This document shows, piece after piece, positions 1-8,116 of a stretch of DNA of 15,733 nucleotides (position 1 is its first letter; each line of letters starts with the position of its first letter). Where the stretch lies: contig JAISCJ010000003.1 of assembly GCA_031265645.1 (NCBI GenBank), forward strand, positions 1-15,733, read 5' to 3'. Source of the DNA: Holosporales bacterium. GTDB lineage: Bacteria > Pseudomonadota > Alphaproteobacteria > BNTO01. The notes under the pieces are model-generated. The model saw only the letters and a program-made list of their open reading frames with translations, was not told the origin of the DNA and did not search any database. Position numbers and translations under genes: made by a program.

Positions 1-1
1 A

Positions 2-1552
2 ATAACGTACCGTGCGGAGGTGGACGCGCTGCTGAGAGTATCGTTCAATTACTGGCCGGAGCTTTGTCGAATGGATTCGCGATTAATTCATGCCATAACT
101 ACATTGGCGGCCATCAGGAACTGGAATATTAAAGTACCAAAAAGGTCTAAAATGGCGGATGATCTGTTAGCGTTGTGTTTCCAAGATTCTAAGTCTAAAC
201 CCAATCTGTTTTATAGGGCAGACCTAGATTCTAGGTTTAGTACGTTCCTTCCAGATAATCCTTACCGTGGATATTTTCTCGCAACAAGGTTGCAGTCGCG
301 ACGAATAAATCCCGAGCTGAATGTGCCAGCCTTTGATTCACTCCTGCTCGATCTCGCTTTGTCAGGCGAGACTGCTTCACCTATTTCAAGAAGATCCTGG
401 CAGGAGTGGTTTTCACAAGCTTGTAATAAGGACTTTTTCGAAATCAAAAGATGTTTTTTACAAAAAGCAAAGAATTTTACAATAGCACAAGTCAAAGAAT
501 TTGAAGGCGCGTTTCTCGATCCCCAAGACCCGGAGGCGCAGGCATTTTTATCTTATGGGCACCACTTCATCCTGTTTGAGTTTCTTCGTGGCGGTTATTT
601 AGGTCGCGAGCTCAGTAACATTTGGCTGGCTTTAGCTAATGACAGGCCATTGCAAATTCCTGATCTGCTTGATGTCCTTAAAGCTGGACAGTGGTGCAAT
701 CCCCATGAAAGGATAGACTACTGTGATGGTTCTCGCGATGATACTAATAATGTTGCATACGTTTTTTGTTCTAGCTTTATCGATTTTTTGAAAACGTGCG
801 AAGGAAGTAGAGGTCTTTTTCCGTGGGACGTAAGTCTTCTTGGTGATAAGAGTGACTTGGTGGATTATCTTCTTGACAACATGTCAGAAGTTTTACTTAG
901 TTCAAGAGGACAGTTCATGAAAGATTTTACCATAGCACTCTTTCAACGAACGTTATTTGGGCCAGATTCACCCGCAGATATACGAGATAGATGTTATTAT
1001 AACGCTGTTGCCGCCATTGCAAGGAATGTTCGCAAACATGAGGCGAAGGTAGAAGCCAAAACTGCTTTCTGGGATACAATTTTACAGGATAGACATTTTG
1101 CATTTTTAGATTTCGCCAGAGAGTGGAGTATATCATCAAAGGATACTAATGATCTTCGTTCTCGCGCGGCAGAGATTGTTTTGTTCGAACGCGATAGTGA
1201 CTATGACGGAACGATTGATGATCTGACATTCATTACGCTTTATCCCTATTGTATACTGCATTTCTTTCAAGCGATTCGAGATTCCAAGAAAAACAATGAA
1301 GAAGAAAGCAGAGAACAAATAATCTTAAATCATGCGCTAAGTTTGCTAGATGGTACGGCTCGGCTGACAGGTTTCCAAGGTAATAAAGATAAGCTACGTT
1401 CGTTGTCCGCGGCAATTATTCAAAAATGTAGACCTAAAACGTACACGTTACTTAGGCAGGTGTCCAAATTTTGCAATATACACAATATTCATAAAGAAGA
1501 AGATTTGCAGGCTTATGTTCAAACGTGGAGCCGTTTGAAGGCTGGTGCATAG
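2..1552 (+). CDS. Large hypothetical protein A1, 3' part of gene (5' end outside window)
   Basis: Family not recognised; no function is assigned. The frame is open from the first in-frame codon at position 2. A GTG at 20 could be taken as a start, but the codons before it (ITYRAEV) match A2 (VNYRAEV, around A2 residue 570), so the true start lies upstream and the whole protein is probably near 1,050 residues. The visible ~516 residues align along their full length with the C-terminal half of A2, sharing blocks NPYRGYF, ETASPIS, LSYGH, FLRGG, LFPW and the pair AREWSIS/ARAWSIS. The region is rich in Leu, aromatic and charged residues in helix-like spacing, with no obvious membrane segment. It ends with TAG 48 bp before B1, so A1 and B1 are probably cotranscribed. 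Export is inferred from the A2 signal peptide, since the A1 N-terminus is not visible. Confidence 0.85.
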   Translation: MTYRAEVDALLRVSFNYWPELCRMDSRLIHAITTLAAIRNWNIKVPKRSKMADDLLALCFQDSKSKPNLFYRADLDSRFSTFLPDNPYRGYFLATRLQSRRINPELNVPAFDSLLLDLALSGETASPISRRSWQEWFSQACNKDFFEIKRCFLQKAKNFTIAQVKEFEGAFLDPQDPEAQAFLSYGHHFILFEFLRGGYLGRELSNIWLALANDRPLQIPDLLDVLKAGQWCNPHERIDYCDGSRDDTNNVAYVFCSSFIDFLKTCEGSRGLFPWDVSLLGDKSDLVDYLLDNMSEVLLSSRGQFMKDFTIALFQRTLFGPDSPADIRDRCYYNAVAAIARNVRKHEAKVEAKTAFWDTILQDRHFAFLDFAREWSISSKDTNDLRSRAAEIVLFERDSDYDGTIDDLTFITLYPYCILHFFQAIRDSKKNNEEESREQIILNHALSLLDGTARLTGFQGNKDKLRSLSAAIIQKCRPKTYTLLRQVSKFCNIHNIHKEEDLQAYVQTWSRLKAGA

Positions 1553-1600
1553 TTTTTTTGAACAGTTAGGTTAATAAAAATTTATTAAAAAGAGGAAGAC

Positions 1601-2998
1601 ATGAGATTTACACGTTTATTCGGCGCATCAATCGTCGCGGGGATGATTAGTTCCCAACAGCTACTGGCAACAATCCTCCCTCAGGTGTACCACGCACTCA
1701 TCGCGCCATTTCAACCAGAGAAGGTATGGGACAGAGGATTCCCGCCAGAAGTAAATGCAGACACACCAGATTTGACTTTACAGGAAATTGCTGCCAGGTA
1801 TTTTTTTAGTTTGACGGGTGCGAATGAAGCTTCAGCTACAGAGTTCAAGTCTAAATGTGACACCGTATTAGAGTGGACTGCAGCATTAGGAGGTAAATAC
1901 AGATTTTTTTGGATAATAAGCGCTCAGTTTTTTCTTGAGAAAGGAGCGACTGAACAACTAAGAGCATGTTTAAGTAAATTCTCTGCTGATTATGTAATGC
2001 CTATGCAAGGTAAGATAGACCCAACGAAGTCGGCTGCTGCTATAGAACTTGTCAGCTATTTCCGCGATTGTGGGCGTGGAGAGAATCCTGTTAAAGAAAT
2101 TGAAGCAGCGTGCATTTGCGGGTGCATACCAGCTATGATAGCGCAGGCTAGTGACAAAACAATCGAATCTGTGTTATATCAGATCAGAGAACTTTCCATA
2201 ATAAATTATGGCTATTCACACCTGTTTCCGTGCATATTTGCATTGCAAAATGAGGCGCAGTCAGTATGGTTATTTAAGGCTCTACAAGCGCGAGCTAAGC
2301 CTGCGGCTCAGGTAGAGTCAAGGCGTTTAGAGATCCAATCAACCCAAGCACTTGAATTCACAAGCGTCCCTCCTGCACCGGACCCGGTAGAGAGTATACA
2401 TCCCACGCCATTTCCAGTCGAGGACGCTGTGCCATTTTCAGTCGAGCCCGCTGCGCCATTTCCAGTCGAGGACGCTGTGCCATTTCCAGTCGAGCCCGCT
2501 GCGCCGGATCAAGCAGAGGACGTGACTCCTTCGTTCGGCAAGCTGGGGAGAATGGAAGGTGCTCCAGAGGGAGGTGTAACTCCTGAAGACGATCTGTTGG
2601 CAGGATCAGCTATAGAGTCCTTCTCCTTTGTCCCCAATTATACTGAAAGAACTCAAGAGCAATGGGAAGCATTAGCCATAAATGACTTAGATCAATTTAA
2701 ACATGATTATTTGGAAGCTATATATATCTTATGCGAATATAAGCCAGAAGGATATGACTATTATCCTCCATTTAACGAAGTAAGTAAAGTTGTTCAACAA
2801 TATTTAATAACAAATTATGACTGGGCCTCTGCTCTTGTCACGCCGAACCCTTATCGTGAAGATAGCATAACCAGATTTCGTACTGATTTTGAAGCCGCAG
2901 TAAGCGCAGAAGCATACAATAAGTTGCAAGCCAATGCGGCAATATTCAAGGAGGCGAATCCCGATGCGACTGAAGATGACTTGCTAGGCTTTGAATAA
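1601..2998 (+). CDS. Hypothetical exported protein B1 with Pro/Glu repeat linker
   Basis: Family not recognised. The start is ATG 1601, preceded by AGAGGA at 1591-1596. The N-terminus (MRFTRLFGASIVAG) has Arg2 and Arg5 followed by a hydrophobic stretch, with a possible signal peptidase site after LLA (residue 23), so export is likely. Residues ~24-250 form a helix-rich region with a block conserved in B2 (YRFFWIISAQFFLEKG). Residues ~255-312 are a Pro/Glu/Ala-rich linker with two 16-residue repeats. Residues ~313-465 are a C-terminal domain almost identical to that of B2 and ending LLGFE. The gene follows A1 at 48 bp. The matching A2-B2 arrangement suggests that A and B act together, as an inference from conserved order. 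Secreted effector, surface protein or periplasmic protein are all possible. Confidence 0.9.
   Translation: MRFTRLFGASIVAGMISSQQLLATILPQVYHALIAPFQPEKVWDRGFPPEVNADTPDLTLQEIAARYFFSLTGANEASATEFKSKCDTVLEWTAALGGKYRFFWIISAQFFLEKGATEQLRACLSKFSADYVMPMQGKIDPTKSAAAIELVSYFRDCGRGENPVKEIEAACICGCIPAMIAQASDKTIESVLYQIRELSIINYGYSHLFPCIFALQNEAQSVWLFKALQARAKPAAQVESRRLEIQSTQALEFTSVPPAPDPVESIHPTPFPVEDAVPFSVEPAAPFPVEDAVPFPVEPAAPDQAEDVTPSFGKLGRMEGAPEGGVTPEDDLLAGSAIESFSFVPNYTERTQEQWEALAINDLDQFKHDYLEAIYILCEYKPEGYDYYPPFNEVSKVVQQYLITNYDWASALVTPNPYREDSITRFRTDFEAAVSAEAYNKLQANAAIFKEANPDATEDDLLGFE
2408..2503 (+). repeat. Two tandem 48-bp repeats inside B1
   Basis: Copies at 2408-2455 and 2456-2503 differ at one base. Each copy is itself two related 24-bp halves, encoding PFPVEDAV and PFSVEPAA-type octapeptides. 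B2 carries only one octapeptide of this kind (QFPVEPAA), so B1 is longer here by 72 bp, in frame. Copy-number change by slippage or unequal recombination is the likely origin. Confidence 0.95.
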
Positions 2999-3013
2999 AG
3001 ATGACTTGTCTTT
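2997..3013 (+). terminator. Small hairpin at the end of B1, possible weak terminator
   Basis: AAAGA-7 nt-TCTTT overlaps the B1 stop codon. The same hairpin with a different loop lies at the end of B2. It has only five A/T-rich pairs and no long U tract, so termination is uncertain; conservation between copies is the main support. Confidence 0.25.
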
Positions 3014-3485
3014 CGGAAAACTCCGTTCAGGCATCGGACGATATGACGTTTGCATGTGAAAAGGGTGTGTTGAAAATTGGACGATATATGGTGCTCCCAC
3101 ATGAAATACCGAATTATTTCAGATCAGATGCTTTGCAATCACTCTGATGTGTCCCGGTGTTTCAAGTGGGGGGTCAGGCTTGCCCGCGCTATGTGATGGT
3201 TTTATCTAAATCTCATCACAATTGGAACATGCAAAATGAGTATAGCTATCGCCAAACCACATGAAAATAATTCACACGAAACCGACCAAAAGTTGATAGA
3301 TTTCGAACGTAAATGTGAATCGTTTTAAAGTGGTTTAGCTATAGCAGCTTGGCATGCGCCTGGATAAATCGCCGGGCTGAGCAAAAAAATTATTCAATAT
3401 TACGCATTTTCATGCAAAATTAACACTTTTCGCAGTATATTTAGGGAGAAATGAGATCGATGTGGATATATAAGCGGAGGTGCGT
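3014..3485 (+). other. 487-bp gap between the two modules, no clear gene
   Basis: The gap between the B1 stop and the A2 start contains no long open frame. Two short plus-strand frames are visible: 3001-3147 (48 codons, starting MTCLSENS) and 3236-3328 (30 codons, starting MSIAIAKPHEN). Neither has a convincing ribosome site. The second ends with IDFERKCESF, loosely like the EFESQC segment of B2, so it may be a gene remnant. The part after 3380 is AT-rich and probably holds the A2 promoter, but no convincing -35/-10 pair could be fixed. GCGGAGG at 3474-3480 is the A2 ribosome site. Confidence 0.5.
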
Positions 3486-6400
3486 GTGGCGATTTTTAGA
3501 CAGACGAATATTATAGCTGCGTTTCTGGGTTGCGCGGTTATGAATGGGGGGACTGCAAACCAGGATGATTTGCAACAATTTTTTCGTGATTTTAATAGGA
3601 TAGTGCCAAAATCTTTGTCGTATTGGTCAAAAAAGTTGTATCTCTCTGAGATTGTTAAGTCGCTAGATTTCCGCCCTGACAGCACTTTGCCGGGATTCTT
3701 CTCCGATATATTGTTGAGGAAGGGCCGTTGGGATCCAAAGAATTCGACGAAAGCAGATGAAGTCGATGTAGCCGACTTTATTAGTTTGTTCGCAAAAAAT
3801 CATAATATTGAGGACGCTCTCGCATCAGGCCTACTGCTCTCATTGTGTAAATTTTGTGAAGCAAAGCCTGATCCGGTTATTTTTGGCTATATTTTGCGTT
3901 TGTACATTGAACAACACTCACATATTGACAGTGATGTAGTGCAATCTATAATAGGTGTTTTATGCAATCAGCGTGAGAATCTGTACAGATACGGGACAGT
4001 ATCAGCTGAGAATGTGCAACTTATCACCTTGTTTTTCGCGTCCGCTGTGTTCGTCCACGGAGAAGAAGTGAGTGCAGACATTGCTAGTTTATTTGACGAC
4101 ATGCATAAATTAGTGCCGGCTATGCTTCCGCGAGAGTACAGTGTAAAAATAAAGAGCAGAAAAGAGCGGGCGACGGTAAAAAAAGAGGAAGAAAGCCCTC
4201 CGTCAGCTCGTTGGCTCATGCGAGATTCTCTGAGTTACTCAGTTCCGGCTAGAGTCTCAGTAGAAGCGTTTGAAGATCTTCAAATGCGCATTCTTTGGGG
4301 CGCACTTATGCCCTTGCATGATCTTGAGGATCCTAGTAGAACACACCACGATGTGCATCAAATATTACCACTCCGGTCAGTCTCAAGGTTCTTATCCAGA
4401 TATATGCAATTCGAAGTATCTGAGGCCGTAGTTGAGGCCAGGCGCAAGAACGCATTTGCGCTAGCCTCTCTAAGTTCCGCTGTTGACCACTCATCCTGGA
4501 GTAATTCTATTCGTATGAATATGTTTATAGATATTCTACTTGAGTTATTTAACCTCAACAGTGCTGTTCCTTTAAACGCGTTGCTATTCGTTAGACATGA
4601 TTTTTCTGTAGCTGGTTTAAACTTTTCTGACCTCATCGCAAGGGAAAACAGTGTAGCTCATCGTGTAGTAAGACAGATAGGCGCGTTATCCGGTGGAAGC
4701 GGGACTGTCTCATCAATATTGCTTGATTTATTGACAAAAAACGAAGGCGATCCGTTCTCGGAGGACTTTCGTCAAAAGTATACGTATCAATGCTTTCACG
4801 AGTCTGATGATTTAATGAATCCTATACATCCTCTGTATGGGTGGATTCCCCTAGAACACTACGTACGCTTTGCAGAGGGTGATATCGGAAAAGATGCCCT
4901 TGATATTTTGGCCGTGTTAGAGTTTATTCAGACTGTGGCTAATCCTGCTCCCGGTGCACGTCGTTATATTTGGAAGTCCGCTCTGGGCGTACTTAATTGT
5001 GAACTGGCTTTAGATCTTTTACAATGCCGAGACGCCGTGCCCAGATTAGATTCAATTGTTGAAGAAAATTTTTCATGGGAAGGCCTTATTGAATTGGGTG
5101 ACGCAGCTGTTTTGCGTGAACTAGCTGAGTTTTGGATGGGAAAGAGTCTAACTGTGAACAAAGGTTTGTTCGCAAACGTTTTGGCTGGGAAGGTGAACTA
5201 TCGGGCTGAGGTAGACTCACTGTTGAGTATGTTGAAGGCTCACTGGTCGTCCCTTGGTCAGATGGATTCACGACTTCCCTACGCCGTAGCTACATTGTCG
5301 ACCATAAGGAACTATGGGAGTAATGAGACGTCTAGAGAAGCCGGTCAATTGATAGGCTTGTGTTTAACGAGTGGATTTTATGATTGTATTCTATCTAATC
5401 CTTATCGTGGGTATTTCTTCGCAACACGATTGCAGCTGCGCTATAAAGCTGTGTCTGCGACAGATGAGTGTTTGCCATTACTGTTTGACTTCGCGTTATC
5501 AGATGAGACAGCTTCACCTATTTCAAAGAGATCATGGAGTACCTGTTCTTCACAATTTTGTCAGCGGGATTACTTAGCATTCCAAACCGCATTTTGGACG
5601 AGAGCAAAGGGGTTTACGGTCGAGCAAGTTAATCAATTGGAAGTCGCGTTACTCGAGCCCGAAGAGCCAACGACGCAGATATTCGATTTATCTTATGGGC
5701 ACCGCTTTCTCCTACCTATGTTTCTGCGTGGCGGTTGTTTAAGCCGCGAGTTCAAGAACATTTTGTTAGCTCTCACTCGCCACCAGGAATTGCCAACTGC
5801 TGACCTGCTTGAGCTTTCTTCCATTGAAAATTGGGGCAATTTACATGATCCTAGCGCTTTAGCTCAGTTTTGTAAGTCGGAGAACTTGACGCTCCCTATG
5901 TCTGACTGGATAGGTGCGCTTATCGAATTCTTGGGCGCCTATGAAGTAAGCAAAGATCTTTTTCCGTGGTCAGCTCTTGCTAAATCCAAAGCTGTTACTA
6001 ACCCCCATTATATATTGGTGAAAAGTCTTTTGGGCGAAAGTTCAGCTGACCCTTATATGCGAACAGATTCGTTCAAAAATAAGCTCGCCATAGCACTCTT
6101 TAAGCAAAGGTTATTTCCGTCAAATTTGTCCGCAAATCTACGAGAAAAACTCTATGATGCGGGTGTATATTCTCTCGCAAAGGATATTCGCGCGATTCCA
6201 GCGTCTGAGGATATCAAAGCTAGTCTGTGGGACAAAATTTGCGAACCAATAACGTTGCCGTATTTAGATTTTGCAAGGGCCTGGAGTATATCGCCAACGG
6301 ATACTGCTGAGCTTTATTCTCGCGCAGTGGATTTTATTCTATCGGAGAGCAATTATTCCGACCAATTGTATCGTGTTTCAGTTAATGTCGGATTTTTGAT

Positions 6401-6671
6401 TGGTTATGTCGTGGATACCATTAATAAAGCCATAGCTGCCAAGGTGAATAACACAGGAAAAGATATTAGACAAATAATATTAGAGAATGCGTCAACGTAT
6501 GGTAATAGTTGGGAATTTTATCTTGAAATTGTTCAAAGGTTGGACCCTAAAGCGCATGTACTATTCCGACAGATATCCAAATTTAAACCATCGCTGCATC
6601 GCTTTCTGACTCAAGAGGATAGTTTGCTGTATTCGATTCAGATGTGGACTGACGGCAGGTCGGGATCATAG
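3486..6671 (+). CDS. Large hypothetical exported protein A2
   Basis: Family not recognised. In-frame GTG codons stand at 3480 and 3486. I chose 3486 because GGAGG at 3476-3480 lies 5 nt before it and overlaps the other; this gives 1,061 residues. The N-terminus (MAIFRQTNIIAAFLGCAV) has Arg5, a short hydrophobic core and a possible cleavage site after GGTA, which fits a signal peptide. The mature part looks helix-rich, with a charged segment rich in Lys/Arg/Glu near residues 221-240, and no later membrane span. From about residue 570 onward it aligns with A1 (NPYRGYF near 638, then ETASPIS, LSYGH, FLRGG, LFPW, ARAWSIS). B2 follows at 51 bp, and the two probably form an operon. A helical solenoid or scaffold-like protein is one possibility, not shown by any motif. 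Confidence 0.88.
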   Translation: MAIFRQTNIIAAFLGCAVMNGGTANQDDLQQFFRDFNRIVPKSLSYWSKKLYLSEIVKSLDFRPDSTLPGFFSDILLRKGRWDPKNSTKADEVDVADFISLFAKNHNIEDALASGLLLSLCKFCEAKPDPVIFGYILRLYIEQHSHIDSDVVQSIIGVLCNQRENLYRYGTVSAENVQLITLFFASAVFVHGEEVSADIASLFDDMHKLVPAMLPREYSVKIKSRKERATVKKEEESPPSARWLMRDSLSYSVPARVSVEAFEDLQMRILWGALMPLHDLEDPSRTHHDVHQILPLRSVSRFLSRYMQFEVSEAVVEARRKNAFALASLSSAVDHSSWSNSIRMNMFIDILLELFNLNSAVPLNALLFVRHDFSVAGLNFSDLIARENSVAHRVVRQIGALSGGSGTVSSILLDLLTKNEGDPFSEDFRQKYTYQCFHESDDLMNPIHPLYGWIPLEHYVRFAEGDIGKDALDILAVLEFIQTVANPAPGARRYIWKSALGVLNCELALDLLQCRDAVPRLDSIVEENFSWEGLIELGDAAVLRELAEFWMGKSLTVNKGLFANVLAGKVNYRAEVDSLLSMLKAHWSSLGQMDSRLPYAVATLSTIRNYGSNETSREAGQLIGLCLTSGFYDCILSNPYRGYFFATRLQLRYKAVSATDECLPLLFDFALSDETASPISKRSWSTCSSQFCQRDYLAFQTAFWTRAKGFTVEQVNQLEVALLEPEEPTTQIFDLSYGHRFLLPMFLRGGCLSREFKNILLALTRHQELPTADLLELSSIENWGNLHDPSALAQFCKSENLTLPMSDWIGALIEFLGAYEVSKDLFPWSALAKSKAVTNPHYILVKSLLGESSADPYMRTDSFKNKLAIALFKQRLFPSNLSANLREKLYDAGVYSLAKDIRAIPASEDIKASLWDKICEPITLPYLDFARAWSISPTDTAELYSRAVDFILSESNYSDQLYRVSVNVGFLIGYVVDTINKAIAAKVNNTGKDIRQIILENASTYGNSWEFYLEIVQRLDPKAHVLFRQISKFKPSLHRFLTQEDSLLYSIQMWTDGRSGS

Positions 6672-6722
6672 TTTTTTTGAAATGGTTAAATTAATGAAAA
6701 TTTTACATAAAGAGAGGAATAT

Positions 6723-8069
6723 ATGAGAATTACACGTTTAATCGGTGCATCAATCGTCGCAGGGATGGTTAGTACCCAATATTTACTGGCAACAATAAGC
6801 GATAAGGTGTTTCATGTGCTCATCGCGCCATTTGACCCAGATAGGAAGTGGAGCAAAGGTTTTAAACTAGATGTAGATGCGAATAAAACAGACATGAAAT
6901 TAGAAGAAAAAGCTACCAGGTATTTTTTTAGTTTGAAAGTTGTGAGTGAACCTTCCGATAAAGAATTTGAATCTCAGTGTGCAGCCGTATTAAGGTGGAC
7001 TGAAGCACTAGGACGAGACTACAGATTTTTTTGGATAATAAGCGCTCAATTTTTTCTTGAGAAGGGAGATCTTGCTAAAGCAAAATCATGTCTGGGCCAG
7101 TGTCCTTATGAGTATGTAATGCCTAGTCATGAGAGGAAATTTACATCAAAGGACTTCGCTGCGACTACGGATATGATCAAGTATTTCAAGGATTGTGGTA
7201 TTAGCTATGATGCTGAGCTCGAACGAGCGTGCGAACACGGGTGCATTCCGACTATGATATCAAAAGCTAATAGCCTTAATTTATGTCCATCCAGTAAGGT
7301 GTTTCCAGAGCTGCGAACTATTGCTGATACATTCATTCCCGGAATTAACACTAGATTTCATGTCATATTTGCGACGCAACATAAGGATCAAACACAGTGG
7401 GTATCTAAGGTTCTACAAGCAGCACAAGCTAAGCCTGCTCTTATGGATGCAGATGTTCAGGTAGAGCCAAGGCGTTTATCTATCAAAGCAGCTGCAGATC
7501 TTGACCAAGTGAGCGTCCCTCCTGCACCGCGTCCGGTGGAGAGTAGACCTCCTGCGCAATTTCCAGTCGAGCCCGCTGCGCCGGATCAAGCAGAGTACGT
7601 GACTCCTTCGTTCGGCAAGCTGGAGTTAATGAAAGGTGCTCCAGAGGGAGGTGTAACTCATGGAGACGATCTGTTGGCAGGGTCAGCTATAGAGTCCTTC
7701 TCCTTTGTCCCCGATTATCCTAAAAGAACTTCAGAGCAATGGGAAGCATTAGCCATAAATGACTTAGATCAATTTAAACATGATTATTTGGAAGCTATAT
7801 ATATCTTATGCGAATATAAGCCAGAAGGATATGGCTATTGTCCTCCATTTAACGAAGTAAGTAAATCTGTTCAACAATATTTAATAACAAATTATGACTG
7901 GGCCTCTGCTCTTGTCACGCCGAACCCTTATAGTGAAGATAGCATAACCAGATTTCGTACTGATTTTGAAGCCGCAGTAAGCGCAGAAGCATACCATAAG
8001 TTGCAAGCCAAGGCGGCAACACTCAAGGAGGCGGAATCCGATGAGGAGTTGCTGCTAGGCTTTGAATAA
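6723..8069 (+). CDS. Hypothetical exported protein B2, paralogue of B1
   Basis: Family not recognised. ATG 6723 follows AGAGAGGA at 6711-6718. The N-terminus (MRITRLIGASIVAG) is signal-peptide-like and matches B1, with a possible cleavage after LLA. Residues ~24-260 are diverged from B1 apart from blocks such as YFFSL and YRFFWIISAQFFLEKG. The Pro-rich linker, from about residue 264, is shorter than in B1 because it has a single PVEPAA unit. The last ~150 residues are nearly the same as in B1, and almost every nucleotide difference there changes an amino acid. It is 448 residues against 465 in B1. The gene ends 47 bp from the oppositely oriented ftsW. Likely cotranscribed with A2 and exported with it. 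Confidence 0.9.
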   Translation: MRITRLIGASIVAGMVSTQYLLATISDKVFHVLIAPFDPDRKWSKGFKLDVDANKTDMKLEEKATRYFFSLKVVSEPSDKEFESQCAAVLRWTEALGRDYRFFWIISAQFFLEKGDLAKAKSCLGQCPYEYVMPSHERKFTSKDFAATTDMIKYFKDCGISYDAELERACEHGCIPTMISKANSLNLCPSSKVFPELRTIADTFIPGINTRFHVIFATQHKDQTQWVSKVLQAAQAKPALMDADVQVEPRRLSIKAAADLDQVSVPPAPRPVESRPPAQFPVEPAAPDQAEYVTPSFGKLELMKGAPEGGVTHGDDLLAGSAIESFSFVPDYPKRTSEQWEALAINDLDQFKHDYLEAIYILCEYKPEGYGYCPPFNEVSKSVQQYLITNYDWASALVTPNPYSEDSITRFRTDFEAAVSAEAYHKLQAKAATLKEAESDEELLLGFE

Positions 8070-8084
8070 AGATTACGTGTCTTT
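8068..8084. terminator. Hairpin between convergent B2 and ftsW
   Basis: AAAGA-7 nt-TCTTT overlaps the B2 stop, extended on the 3' side by TTATT. It is the counterpart of the hairpin after B1. On the minus strand it follows ftsW, so it may act in both directions. It is the only candidate terminator in the 47-bp gap and is weak. Confidence 0.3.
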
Positions 8085-8116
8085 TATTAACGAACGCTTA
8101 ATATCAGGCTCGTCTG

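Larger units (their letters stand above)
2..8069 (+). repeat. Tandem duplication of a two-gene module (A1-B1, A2-B2)
   Basis: The order A-B occurs twice in direct orientation: A1-B1 at 2-2998 and A2-B2 at 3486-8069. Both A genes end in TAG followed directly by TTTTTTTGAA. Both A-B spacers (1553-1600 and 6672-6722) share AT-rich sequence and a purine-rich ribosome site. Both B genes end GGCTTTGAATAAAGAT and run into the same small hairpin. The A genes and the B N-termini are clearly diverged, so the duplication is old. The B 3' ends are nearly identical, so later exchange between copies is likely. No transposase or flanking terminal repeats were seen. Confidence 0.88.

Noticed and set aside
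20..22. GTG at 20 as the start of A1
   Set aside because: The six codons before it continue the alignment with A2 (YRAEVD), so the gene enters from outside the window.
1550..1559. T7 run after A1 (and at 6669-6678 after A2) as a terminator
   Set aside because: No GC-rich hairpin precedes either run, and B follows closely with a good ribosome site.
3480..3482. GTG at 3480 as the start of A2
   Set aside because: It overlaps the GGAGG ribosome site; GTG 3486 has correct spacing.
3522..3533. Lipoprotein signal (FLGC) in A2
   Set aside because: Phe at -3 and Leu at -2 fit the lipobox poorly, and a conventional cleavage after GGTA is available.
1..8069. Composite transposon or genomic island carrying the A-B modules
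   Set aside because: No transposase, integrase, tRNA end or terminal inverted repeats are visible; plain tandem duplication explains the pattern.
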